DNA of 64,000 nt, taken from contig CAKRFY010000006.1 of assembly GCA_934320895.1 (NCBI GenBank), positions 51,702 to 115,701 on the forward strand, in the 5' to 3' direction. Source of the stretch: an uncultured Lachnospiraceae bacterium. GTDB taxonomy: Bacteria; Bacillota; Clostridia; Lachnospirales; Lachnospiraceae. The number at the start of each line of letters is the position of its first letter. Position 1 is the stretch's first letter. Below are positions 1 through 7,919 of the stretch, one piece after another. The notes under the pieces are model-generated. The model saw nothing but the letters and a program-made list of their open reading frames with translations, made no database searches and was not told the origin of the DNA. Made by a program: the position numbers and the translations under genes.

Positions 1-1
1 A

Positions 2-751
2 TATGGTAAAGCAAATGCGATCGCATCTTCCGAGGACAAAACATTCTCGTATATTCCTGACTGTTCAGATTTGCCAATTTCTGAAGATGCAGATTATGTA
101 TATATCTGTGAGAATAATACAATCTATGGAACAAAGTATAAAGAACTTCCAAATACAAAGGGTAAGACATTGGTAGCAGATGTTTCTTCATGCTTCTTAT
201 CAGAGCCTGTAGATGTAACAAAATATGGCGTTATTTATGGTGGAGTTCAGAAAAATATCGGACCTGCTGGTGTTGTTATTGTTATTATGCGTGAGGATCT
301 TATAACAGAGGATGTATTAGAAGGAACACCTACAATGCTTCAGTATAAGACACATGCAGATGCAGATTCTTTATACAATACACCACCAGCATACGGAATT
401 TACATATGTGGAAAAGTATTCAAGTGGCTTAAGAAGATGGGTGGACTTGAAGTTATGAAACAGAGAAATGAGGAGAAAGCAAAGATTCTTTACGATTTCC
501 TTGATCAGAGCAAGTTATTTAAGGGAACTGTAGTTGCAAAAGACCGTTCTCTTATGAATGTTCCGTTTGTAACAGGTGACAAGGAACTTGATGCAAAATT
601 TGTTGCAGAAGCTGAGAAGGCAGGTTTTGTAAATCTTAAAGGACACCGAACAGTTGGTGGTATGAGAGCAAGTATTTACAATGCAATGCCAAAAGAGGGC
701 GTTGAGAAGCTTGTTGAATTTATGAAGAAGTTTGAGGAGGAGAATGCATAA
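2..751 (+). CDS. serC: Phosphoserine aminotransferase SerC (5' end outside window)
   Basis: PLP-dependent transaminase that converts 3-phosphohydroxypyruvate and glutamate to phosphoserine, the second step of serine synthesis in the cytoplasm. The reading frame is open from base 2, so the gene starts upstream of the window and about 249 C-terminal residues are visible. The PLP-binding lysine lies in the QKNIGPAG motif, preceded by ADVSSCFLS. The C-terminal substrate-binding motif HRTVGGMRASIYNAMP is intact. A TTG at 71 is internal and not the start. The stop codon overlaps the ATG of serA by one base (TAATG), so the two serine genes are translationally coupled. Family assignment is secure. 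Confidence 0.96.
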   Translation, partial: YGKANAIASSEDKTFSYIPDCSDLPISEDADYVYICENNTIYGTKYKELPNTKGKTLVADVSSCFLSEPVDVTKYGVIYGGVQKNIGPAGVVIVIMREDLITEDVLEGTPTMLQYKTHADADSLYNTPPAYGIYICGKVFKWLKKMGGLEVMKQRNEEKAKILYDFLDQSKLFKGTVVAKDRSLMNVPFVTGDKELDAKFVAEAEKAGFVNLKGHRTVGGMRASIYNAMPKEGVEKLVEFMKKFEEENA

Positions 752-1914
752 TGTTTAAGTATACATGTCTTAATCCTATCGCTGATATAGGCTTAAATAA
801 TCTTACTGACGAATATACAAAGACTGACGATTTTGCTGAGGCAGATGCAGTTTTGGTAAGAAGTGCTGCTATGCATGATATGGAACTTTCTGATAAACTT
901 TGTGCTGTAGCAAGAGCCGGTGCAGGTGTAAATAATATTCCTCTTGACAAATGTGCAGATAAGGGTATCGTAGTTTTTAATACTCCTGGTGCAAATGCAA
1001 ACGGTGTTAAAGAACTTTTTGTTACAGGAATGCTTCTTGCAGCACGTGATATTGTAGGCGGCATCAACTGGGCAAAAGAAAATGCCGACAATCCAAATAT
1101 CAGCAAAGATATGGAAAAGGCAAAGAAGCAGTTCGCAGGAACAGAGCTTATGGGCAAAAAGATTGGAGTTATCGGTCTTGGAGCTATCGGTGTTCTTGTT
1201 GCCAATGTTGCAAACCGTATGAAGATGGAGGTATATGGTGTAGACCCATTTCTTTCAGTAAATAATGCACTTTCTCTTTCAAGAGATGTAAAAATAGTTA
1301 AATCTTATGAAGAAATTTATAAAAACTGTGATTATATAACAATTCATGTACCTCTTCTTGAGGATACAAAGGGAATGTTGAATAAAGAAGCATTCGATCA
1401 GATGAAAGATGGCGTTGTTATCTTAAACATGGCTAGAGATACTCTTGTAAATGATGATGACATGAAAGCTGCTCTTGAGTCAGGAAAAGTTGCAAAATAT
1501 ATAACTGATTTCCCAAATCCTGCTGTTATGAAGATGCCAAATGTTATTGCTACACCGCATCTTGGTGCATCGACAGCGGAGTCAGAAGACAACTGTGCAG
1601 TTATGGCTGTAGATGAGATCAGAAATTATATGGAAAATGGAAACATCGTAAATTCTGTAAATTATCCTAACTGTGATGCTGGAGTATGTGATACAAAGGG
1701 CAGAATTACTGTATGCCATAAGAATGTACCTGCAATGCTTAATCGTATTACAAATGTATTTTCTGAGGCAAATATCAATATAGCACATATGACAAATAAG
1801 AGCCGTGGCGATTATGCATATTGTATTTTTGACATTGACTCTGAGTCGTCAGCAGAAGTAGCTGATAAACTTGCTGCTATTGACGGAGTATTAAAGGTAA
1901 GGGTTATAAAATAA
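751..1914 (+). CDS. serA: D-3-phosphoglycerate dehydrogenase SerA, short form with ACT domain
   Basis: NAD-dependent oxidation of 3-phosphoglycerate to 3-phosphohydroxypyruvate, the first step of serine synthesis. The protein has 387 residues. A Rossmann dinucleotide motif GLGAIG lies at about 142-147, the catalytic arginine region reads NMARDTLVN, and the catalytic histidine sits in ATPHLGAST. Residues from about 318 to the end form an ACT domain, which suggests serine or other amino-acid feedback. This is the short SerA type, without the extra intervening domain of the roughly 525-residue form. The start ATG overlaps the serC stop, and the RBS (GAGGAGG) lies inside serC. It works directly with SerC. 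Confidence 0.96.
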   Translation: MFKYTCLNPIADIGLNNLTDEYTKTDDFAEADAVLVRSAAMHDMELSDKLCAVARAGAGVNNIPLDKCADKGIVVFNTPGANANGVKELFVTGMLLAARDIVGGINWAKENADNPNISKDMEKAKKQFAGTELMGKKIGVIGLGAIGVLVANVANRMKMEVYGVDPFLSVNNALSLSRDVKIVKSYEEIYKNCDYITIHVPLLEDTKGMLNKEAFDQMKDGVVILNMARDTLVNDDDMKAALESGKVAKYITDFPNPAVMKMPNVIATPHLGASTAESEDNCAVMAVDEIRNYMENGNIVNSVNYPNCDAGVCDTKGRITVCHKNVPAMLNRITNVFSEANINIAHMTNKSRGDYAYCIFDIDSESSAEVADKLAAIDGVLKVRVIK

Positions 1915-1954
1915 TTAAAAATATGGAGAAGGCTATATAATTAAGATTAGGTTT

Positions 1955-2055
1955 CAAAACTGTATTGGAGCGTATGTTGGACTGACATTACAATAGAGGG
2001 TTTTGTTTGAAAAATTAACAATATCTGTCAGGACGATATTTCTGATACAGTTTTG
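1955..2055 (+). promoter_or_regulatory. Structured leader upstream of folC (candidate riboswitch/attenuator or MITE-like palindrome)
   Basis: The serA-folC gap of 165 bases contains an uninterrupted 16-bp pairing between 1955-1970 and 2040-2055 (13 Watson-Crick, 3 G-U). It encloses a second helix, 1982-1987 with 2026-2031 (CUGACA/UGUCAG). A competing hairpin pairs 1955-1960 with 2000-2005 and 1963-1967 with 1991-1995, so it excludes the long stem. The long stem ends 15 bases before the folC Shine-Dalgarno and is followed by a U-rich stretch (UUUCUUAUU). I could not match it to the THF-I riboswitch core. It could instead be a small palindromic repeat. Confidence 0.5.
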
Positions 2056-2079
2056 TTTCTTATTAGAAATGAGGTAAAA

Positions 2080-3399
2080 ATGAATTATCATGAAGCCATA
2101 GATTATATAGAAAATCTGCAGGCCACGGCTGGCAGTGACCTTTCACTCAAACAGGTAAAATATTTAGCGGATAAAGTTGGAAATCCGGAGAATAAATCGC
2201 GAATAATACATATTGCAGGAACTAATGGCAAAGGTTCTGTGGGAAATTTTATCGCAGGCATTTTGGCCATGTCGGGATATACCGTTGGAAGATATGTTTC
2301 TCCTGCTTTATTTGACTATAGAGAAAAGATACAAAAAATCACAGGAAATATATACGGATTACAAAAAGAGTATATATCTGAACAGGAAGTAGAGGATAAT
2401 CTAACCTATCTTATTTCAAAAACTGATGAAATAAAAAAAGAGGGAAAAAAGACGCCTACTGCATTTGAGATAGAAACTGTTATGGCATATAAAGTGTTTG
2501 CCGACTGGAAGGTTGATGTTGCCATAGTAGAAACGGGAATGGGCGGAAGACTTGATGCTACAAATATAGTTGAAAAACCTGTTTTATCTGTGATAACATC
2601 TATTTCAATGGATCATATGGATTACCTTGGAGATACTATTCTTGCCATTGCAAAAGAAAAATATGGTATTATTAAAAATGGTGTCCCGGTTGTTTCAATG
2701 GAACCTGAAACCGATTGTCTGGAAGAATTAAAGTATATATGCAGAAGACATGATTCGGCTTTAAGTATAGTATCTAGAAATGACATAAGACCATATGAAT
2801 TTTCTGTTGATAATACATCATTTATATATGAAAACGAAAAATTTACACTTGGGCAGCCGGGAATTTTTCAGCTTGACAATGCACATCTTGCACTCGTTGC
2901 AGCGAAAGTTTTGCATAAATCAGGTTTCAGACTTATAAATAAACAGTCTGTAAAAGAAGCACTTATGATGTGCAAGTGGTCAGGAAGATTTGAAATAGTA
3001 TCTCACAACCCATATGTTATTGTTGATGGTGCTCATAACCCGGATGGTGCAAGAATGTTAAAGTATTCATTAAATGCATATTTTCCTGGTGAAAAATTTA
3101 TTTATATAATAGGTGTATTTAAGGATAAAGATTACAGACAGGTATTAAAGAATACACTTCCACATGCAAAAAGAGTTTACACCATTAATGCTCCAGCTCC
3201 ACGTGGGCTTCCATCAGAAGAACTGGCTAAGTGTGTAGCTGAGGTATCAAATAATAAAATAACACATATTGAGGCTAAGAACAGTGTGAGAGATGCCCTA
3301 AACAGCATTTCAAGAGAGAGATTATCCGGCAGGATAGTTGTTTTTGGGTCGTTATCATTTTTACATGAAGTGTATGAATACTTTGGAACAGCACATTGA
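2080..3399 (+). CDS. folC: Folylpolyglutamate synthase / dihydrofolate synthase FolC
   Basis: Mur-ligase-family enzyme that adds glutamate to folates (and, in bifunctional members, to dihydropteroate) using ATP. The P-loop GTNGKGSV is at residues 47-54, the central ligase motif includes METGMGGRLDATN-type residues (ETGMGGRLDATN), and the C-terminal domain carries VDGAHNPDGA. Length is 439 residues, normal for FolC. The ATG at 2080 is chosen because GAGGT lies just upstream and the family begins with an MNYHEAIDYI-like helix. An in-frame TTG at 2053 falls inside the leader hairpin. The gene sits alone among folate genes, behind the structured leader, so it may be regulated separately from serA. 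Confidence 0.94.
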   Translation: MNYHEAIDYIENLQATAGSDLSLKQVKYLADKVGNPENKSRIIHIAGTNGKGSVGNFIAGILAMSGYTVGRYVSPALFDYREKIQKITGNIYGLQKEYISEQEVEDNLTYLISKTDEIKKEGKKTPTAFEIETVMAYKVFADWKVDVAIVETGMGGRLDATNIVEKPVLSVITSISMDHMDYLGDTILAIAKEKYGIIKNGVPVVSMEPETDCLEELKYICRRHDSALSIVSRNDIRPYEFSVDNTSFIYENEKFTLGQPGIFQLDNAHLALVAAKVLHKSGFRLINKQSVKEALMMCKWSGRFEIVSHNPYVIVDGAHNPDGARMLKYSLNAYFPGEKFIYIIGVFKDKDYRQVLKNTLPHAKRVYTINAPAPRGLPSEELAKCVAEVSNNKITHIEAKNSVRDALNSISRERLSGRIVVFGSLSFLHEVYEYFGTAH

Positions 3400-3421
3400 T
3401 CATAGGAGTGAAGATAAAGAT

Positions 3422-4672
3422 ATGAATTTTTTTGAGAAAAAAAAAGGAGCATACCTATTTTTTTGGATTTTAATCTTTTTCATTATTTTTTCATTTAAAG
3501 CAGATTTCTGTGAATCGGCAGCAGTTACGGGTGAAACTTCGATGGCTGGCATGACATTATATCTTGACAGATACTATTCGGCATCAATAAAGAAAAAGGC
3601 TGCGGAGAAAAAAAACAAAACACAGAATAAGCCTACGAAAAAAACTCCTAAAAAAACTGGCTCAAATATAAATGATACACTTGCTAAGGCTGGTTACAAA
3701 TATAAAAATCTTGGTGTTGCTAATATATCAAGCTCATTAAATGTGCATAAAAAAGCATCTGAATCTTCACGCATAGTAGGGAAGATGACTAAAAATAGTG
3801 GATGTGATATAAAGAAAGTAAAGGGTAAATGGGCATATATATCTTCAGGTAAGGTAAAAGGTTATGTTTTATCAAAATATCTTTTAAAAAAGGATGCAGC
3901 CAGACAGCGTGCAAAAAAAGTTGCAAGGCTTAGAGCTGTAGTAAATACGGCAACATTAAATGTGAGGACACTTCCATCGATTGATTCAAAGATCTGTGAT
4001 ACATTATCGAGGGAAGAAGAGTATACTGTCGGAAATGCGAATATAAAAAAAGAATGGCTTGAAAAGTACATAAAAACTCATATCAATAAATCATTTGGCA
4101 AAAAACAGCTTAAGAGTGTTAACAAAAAAGCTATGTATGAAGATCTTAACAATTGGATAATGCTTTCAATTGATGAAGAGGATGTATTTATAAATAAGGA
4201 TTTTTTGGAGTTTAATTATACTTTGGATAAAGCTGTGACATATACTGAACCTAAAAATACAACTCCAGATACATCACATTCAGGCACATCAGGTCATTAC
4301 TCAGGTAAGAAATCGATATATTCAAGGATGGTCGCATATGCAATGAAATTTTTAGGTAATCGTTATGTGTGGGGTGGTACAAGCCTTACTAACGGAACAG
4401 ACTGTTCAGGATTTACGATGAGGATATATGAGCATTTCGGGTACAGTATTCCTAGAGTTTCAAGAGCACAGGCAGCCTTTACAAAGAGTGTAAATGCCAG
4501 TGATGTAAGGGTTGGAGATTTGTTTTTTTATGGAAGTAATGGATATATAAGCCATGTGGCAATGTATATTGGAAATGGTCAGATTATTCATGCGAGCAAC
4601 AAAAGGGATGGAATTAAAATATCAAATGCCTATTATAGAAAGCCTATAAAGATAGGCAGAGTCATAAAATAG
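3422..4672 (+). CDS. Secreted or membrane-anchored SH3/NlpC-P60 peptidoglycan hydrolase
   Basis: Likely a cell-wall endopeptidase of the NlpC/P60 type, cleaving within the stem peptide. The 416-residue protein has a hydrophobic N-terminal segment (about 11-27, signal peptide or anchor) and a Lys/Thr-rich linker. One bacterial SH3 repeat follows (SSSLNVHKKASESSRIVG ... GYVLSKYL). A second SH3-like repeat starts at TLNVRTLPSIDSK and is interrupted by a lysine-rich stretch at about 203-266. The C-terminal NlpC/P60 domain has the nucleophile cysteine in TDCSGFT and the histidine in SHVAMYIG. The ATG at 3422 follows AGGAG; in-frame ATGs further upstream overlap folC and lack a good RBS. Substrate specificity is unknown. 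Confidence 0.88.
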   Translation: MNFFEKKKGAYLFFWILIFFIIFSFKADFCESAAVTGETSMAGMTLYLDRYYSASIKKKAAEKKNKTQNKPTKKTPKKTGSNINDTLAKAGYKYKNLGVANISSSLNVHKKASESSRIVGKMTKNSGCDIKKVKGKWAYISSGKVKGYVLSKYLLKKDAARQRAKKVARLRAVVNTATLNVRTLPSIDSKICDTLSREEEYTVGNANIKKEWLEKYIKTHINKSFGKKQLKSVNKKAMYEDLNNWIMLSIDEEDVFINKDFLEFNYTLDKAVTYTEPKNTTPDTSHSGTSGHYSGKKSIYSRMVAYAMKFLGNRYVWGGTSLTNGTDCSGFTMRIYEHFGYSIPRVSRAQAAFTKSVNASDVRVGDLFFYGSNGYISHVAMYIGNGQIIHASNKRDGIKISNAYYRKPIKIGRVIK

Positions 4673-4700
4673 TAATAAACAAGTATGGAGGAATAATTAT

Positions 4701-5543
4701 ATGCAGTTTCAATGGTATCCGGGACACATGACAAAAGCAAAAAGAGCTATGCAGGAAGATATCAAATTGATAGATGTTATTATAGAACTGGTTGATTCAA
4801 GAGTGCCGCTAAGCAGTAAGAATCCTGACATAGATACTCTTGCAAATGGAAAGTCGAGAATACTTCTTATGAACAAATATGACCTTGCTGATAAAGCGGT
4901 GTCAGACAAGTGGGCACAGTATTATGAGAGTAAGGGATATTTCGTTACGGCAGTTAATTCTAAAAACGGTAAAGGGGTAAAGGCTGTAAATGATGTTATT
5001 CAGAAAGCATGCAAAGAAAAAATCGAGCGCGATAGGAAAAGAGGTATATTAAACCGTCCGATAAGGGCAATGATAGTTGGAATACCAAATGTCGGTAAAT
5101 CAACTTTTATAAATAGTTTTGCTGGAAAAGCCTGTGCAAAGACAGGAAATAAACCGGGTGTTACTAAGGGAAAGCAGTGGATAAGACTCAATAAGAGCGT
5201 TGAGCTTCTTGACACACCTGGAATTCTCTGGCCAAAATTTGAAGATCAGCAGGTTGGATTAAATCTTGCGTTTATAGGCTCAATAAAAGATGAACTCTAT
5301 AATATTTATGAGCTGAGTCTGCTTCTTCTTGATTATCTTATAAAGAATTATCCGGATGCTGTAGCAGAGTTTTATGATATAGAAAATTCAGACTCAAATA
5401 ATGAACTTCTTGAAAGAATAGCTATAAAAAGAGGTTGTTTAAAAAGCGGAGCTGAATATGATCTTGACAAAGCGGCGAAGTGTCTTGTTGATGACTTTAG
5501 AAATGGGCGCATTGGAAAGATAAGTCTTGAAGTTCCTCAGTAG
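4701..5543 (+). CDS. rbgA: Ribosome biogenesis GTPase RbgA (YlqF)
   Basis: Circularly permuted GTPase needed for late assembly of the 50S subunit in Firmicutes. The G4 motif NKYDLAD (58-64) precedes the G1 P-loop GIPNVGKS (127-134) and the G3 motif DTPG, which is the permuted order of the YlqF/YawG family. The N-terminal QWYPGHMTKAKR signature is present. At 280 residues it has normal length. GGAGG lies just upstream of the ATG. It heads a run with lepB and rnhB, as in Bacillus, where ylqF lies next to rnhB. Confidence 0.96.
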   Translation: MQFQWYPGHMTKAKRAMQEDIKLIDVIIELVDSRVPLSSKNPDIDTLANGKSRILLMNKYDLADKAVSDKWAQYYESKGYFVTAVNSKNGKGVKAVNDVIQKACKEKIERDRKRGILNRPIRAMIVGIPNVGKSTFINSFAGKACAKTGNKPGVTKGKQWIRLNKSVELLDTPGILWPKFEDQQVGLNLAFIGSIKDELYNIYELSLLLLDYLIKNYPDAVAEFYDIENSDSNNELLERIAIKRGCLKSGAEYDLDKAAKCLVDDFRNGRIGKISLEVPQ

Positions 5544-5567
5544 GAGATAATTAGGAGCAGGGGTTAT

Positions 5568-6365
5568 ATGTATGATTATAAACAGATAGAAGATAGTTTA
5601 CAGATTTGTAAAAGAAAATTATATTTATCATCTGAGGAAAGCTATAATTGTAAGGAATATTCTGCGTCAGAAAAGAAAAAATGGGAAAAAATTGCAGATA
5701 ATATATTAAATGAAAATAATTTTGAGCAGAAAATACAGCCGCAGGAAGATGATATATCTTATATTCAGGTTGCGGCTGTTTACAGAAAAAGAGCGGATGA
5801 ATATGTGCCTTTTTATAAAACAGTTATCTATAATCTGTTTATCATTGCATTTTGTGTTGTAGTTGCTTTTGGAATGGCAAAATTATTTACAGATCATGTG
5901 GCATTTCAGAGTACCGTCGAGGGAATTTCAATGGAGCCTACACTTGAGAACAGTGATTCGATCATAATAGATAAGCTTTCATATATAACAGGTTCACCCA
6001 AAAGATATGATGTAGTAGTATTTCCGGTACAAAAAAGTGTTATCAGTGACGGAAATAAAAAAAGTTACTTTATTAAAAGAGTGATAGGACTTCCGGGTGA
6101 AACGGTATATATCAATAATGGCAGGGTGTATATAAATGGTTCGCTTTTAAAAACTGAAAAATATGGGAGAGAACTGATGAAGGATGCAGGACTTGCCAGT
6201 GAACCACTGACACTTGGAAAAGATGAGTACTTTGTACTTGGCGACAATAGAAATATGAGTACGGACAGCAGAAGTGATATTGTTGGAACGGTTAATAAAA
6301 AAAATATAATCGGAAAGGCAGTATTTAGAATATGGCCGTTTAAAGAATTTGGAGGATTAAATTGA
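5568..6365 (+). CDS. lepB: Signal peptidase I with long cytoplasmic N-terminus
   Basis: Membrane serine protease that removes signal peptides from exported proteins. The catalytic serine is S121 in GISMEPT and the lysine base is K170 in IKRVIGLPGE. The conserved GDNRNMSTDSR box is near the C-terminus. One transmembrane helix spans about 86-104. Unusually, about 85 hydrophilic residues precede it, with charged and cysteine-containing sequence; many Gram-positive SPases have only a short N-tail. The upstream AGGAG supports the start. The stop overlaps the TTG start of rnhB (TTGA). The family call is secure; the role of the N-terminal extension is unknown. Confidence 0.95.
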   Translation: MYDYKQIEDSLQICKRKLYLSSEESYNCKEYSASEKKKWEKIADNILNENNFEQKIQPQEDDISYIQVAAVYRKRADEYVPFYKTVIYNLFIIAFCVVVAFGMAKLFTDHVAFQSTVEGISMEPTLENSDSIIIDKLSYITGSPKRYDVVVFPVQKSVISDGNKKSYFIKRVIGLPGETVYINNGRVYINGSLLKTEKYGRELMKDAGLASEPLTLGKDEYFVLGDNRNMSTDSRSDIVGTVNKKNIIGKAVFRIWPFKEFGGLN

Positions 6366-7129
6366 GCAAATCTATAAATGAGATAAAAGCAGAACTTGAA
6401 AATGCCGATGAAGATAAAAGAGAAACTTTAATTGGATTTTATAAAAGTGATACCAGAAAAGGTGTAATAAAGCTTATAGAGAAATATGAAAAACAAAAAC
6501 TTGCGCTTGTAAAAGAACTTAAAAGACTTGAAGATATGCATGAGTTTGAAAATAAGTATTCGGATTATAATTATATAGCAGGTATTGACGAAGCGGGAAG
6601 AGGGCCCCTTGCTGGTCCTGTGGTAGCAGCATGTGTTATCTTACCTAAGGACTGTGAGATACTGTATCTTAATGACTCAAAGCAGGTTAGTGCAAAAAAA
6701 AGAGATGAACTTTTTGACGAGATAAAGGAAAAAGCAGTTGCTTATGGTATTGGTGTAGCATCTCCGGGAAGGATAGATGAGATAAATATCTTACAGGCGA
6801 CATATGAAGCCATGAGAGCTGCAATCACCCAGATGTCAGAAATCCAGATTCCTGATATGCTTCTTGTTGATGCGGTACATATCCCAGAGATTAATATAAA
6901 GCAGGTTGGTATTGTAAAGGGTGATGCAAAAAGTGTTTCTATTGCCGCTGCCAGCATACTTGCAAAGGTGACCAGGGACAGATTTATGCTTGAGATGGAT
7001 AAGGTATATCCGGAGTATGGTTTTGCAAGCCATAAAGGATATGGTTCCAAAGTGCATATAGAGGCGATAAAAAAGTATGGTCCATCGCCAATACACAGAG
7101 AAACATTTATTAAAAATTTTATAGATTAG
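6362..7129 (+). CDS. rnhB: Ribonuclease HII
   Basis: Endonuclease that nicks RNA in RNA-DNA hybrids and at single ribonucleotides in DNA. The N-terminal catalytic motif GIDEAGRGPLAGPVV supplies D76 and E77, followed by SKQVSAKKR and a third acidic position in LVDAVHIP; SIAAASILAKVTRD is also conserved. An extra N-terminal helical region of about 60 residues precedes the domain, as in Bacillus-type RnhB. The start is TTG at 6362, decided by GGAGG at 6351-6355 and the four-base overlap with the lepB stop. Translationally coupled to lepB. Confidence 0.95.
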   Translation: MSKSINEIKAELENADEDKRETLIGFYKSDTRKGVIKLIEKYEKQKLALVKELKRLEDMHEFENKYSDYNYIAGIDEAGRGPLAGPVVAACVILPKDCEILYLNDSKQVSAKKRDELFDEIKEKAVAYGIGVASPGRIDEINILQATYEAMRAAITQMSEIQIPDMLLVDAVHIPEINIKQVGIVKGDAKSVSIAAASILAKVTRDRFMLEMDKVYPEYGFASHKGYGSKVHIEAIKKYGPSPIHRETFIKNFID

Positions 7130-7181
7130 CAGACAGTAAGTTAGACACTGGTTATATATAAAATGGAAGGGGTGTATTTAT

Positions 7182-7529
7182 ATGGCAGATAATAGAAACA
7201 AAATGATATATGGAAGGGATGTTGTCGGAAAGAGGAGACAGGATAAATCTGCTGTTGCATTGGAGTATACGTTGCACGATAAGGCACCAAAGGTCATTGC
7301 ATCCGGAAAAGGATATCTTGCAGAGAAGATAATAGATAAGGCAAATGAAGAAGATATTCCTGTTCATCAGGATGCAAAACTTGCTAAAAGTCTTGAAAAT
7401 ATTGAGATTGGAGAATATATTCCACCTGAACTTTATCAGGTAGTAGCAGAAGTACTGGTATTTGTTGACGCTATGGATAAGATAAAGGGTAAGGTGATGG
7501 ATAAAAAGGGAAATGGAAAAAATGAATAA
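7182..7529 (+). CDS. FlhB C-terminal-domain-like protein (EscU/YscU/HrcU family, YlqH-like)
   Basis: This 115-residue protein resembles only the cytoplasmic C-terminal domain of the flagellar export switch FlhB. It has the AVALEYT strand, the APKVIASGKGYLAEKI helix region and the EIGEYIPPELYQVVAEVL ending typical of that domain. The transmembrane half is absent, and the autocleavage NPTH motif that normally precedes AVAL is replaced by QDKSAVAL. The same kind of stand-alone protein (YlqH) lies near rnhB and ylqF in Bacillus, so the position is conserved. Its function is not established. The GGAAGGGG stretch upstream supports the ATG. Confidence 0.88.
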   Translation: MADNRNKMIYGRDVVGKRRQDKSAVALEYTLHDKAPKVIASGKGYLAEKIIDKANEEDIPVHQDAKLAKSLENIEIGEYIPPELYQVVAEVLVFVDAMDKIKGKVMDKKGNGKNE

Positions 7530-7875
7530 CAGAAAGATTGGTTCTGCTTATGAGCAAAAGGCTGTAGAGTATCTTCAAGATCACGGCTATACTATTGTTT
7601 GGCAGAACTATTTTTGTAAGTACGGAGAAATAGATATAATTGCAAAAGAAGCTGATATACTTGTGTTTGTTGAGGTAAAGTATAGAAGAAATTCAAAGCT
7701 GGGACTTGGGGAGTCTGCTGTAAATAAAAAGAAACAGCTTCATATAGTAAGATCGGCGCGAAATTATATTATAGAAAAATACAAAACAGATGAAGTGGCA
7801 TGTAGATTTGATGTTATAGCAATAAATGGAAATATGTTCCATCATATAAAAAATGCATTTGATGGATATTATTGA
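7522..7875 (+). CDS. YraN/UPF0102 family endonuclease-like protein
   Basis: Small predicted PD-(D/E)XK nuclease-fold protein; its biological role is not settled. The core GEIDIIAKEADILVFVEVKYR supplies the acidic residues and the E-x-K motif of the fold. Begins with the family-typical NRKIGSAYEQKAVEYLQDHGY. An in-frame ATG at 7513 is an alternative start; 7522 is preferred because the family usually starts near this point. It overlaps the preceding FlhB-like gene, so the two are co-translated. The neighbourhood (rnhB, yraN) is common across Firmicutes. Confidence 0.9.
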   Translation: MNNRKIGSAYEQKAVEYLQDHGYTIVWQNYFCKYGEIDIIAKEADILVFVEVKYRRNSKLGLGESAVNKKKQLHIVRSARNYIIEKYKTDEVACRFDVIAINGNMFHHIKNAFDGYY

Positions 7876-7919
7876 CTGTGATATGATTGCTGCTAATAAA
7901 AATAAAAGTGGAGGTAAAT

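Noticed and set aside
1915-2079. Known THF-I riboswitch ahead of folC
   Set aside because: The conserved THF-I core sequence and its pseudoknot pattern are not recognisable; only generic pairings are seen.
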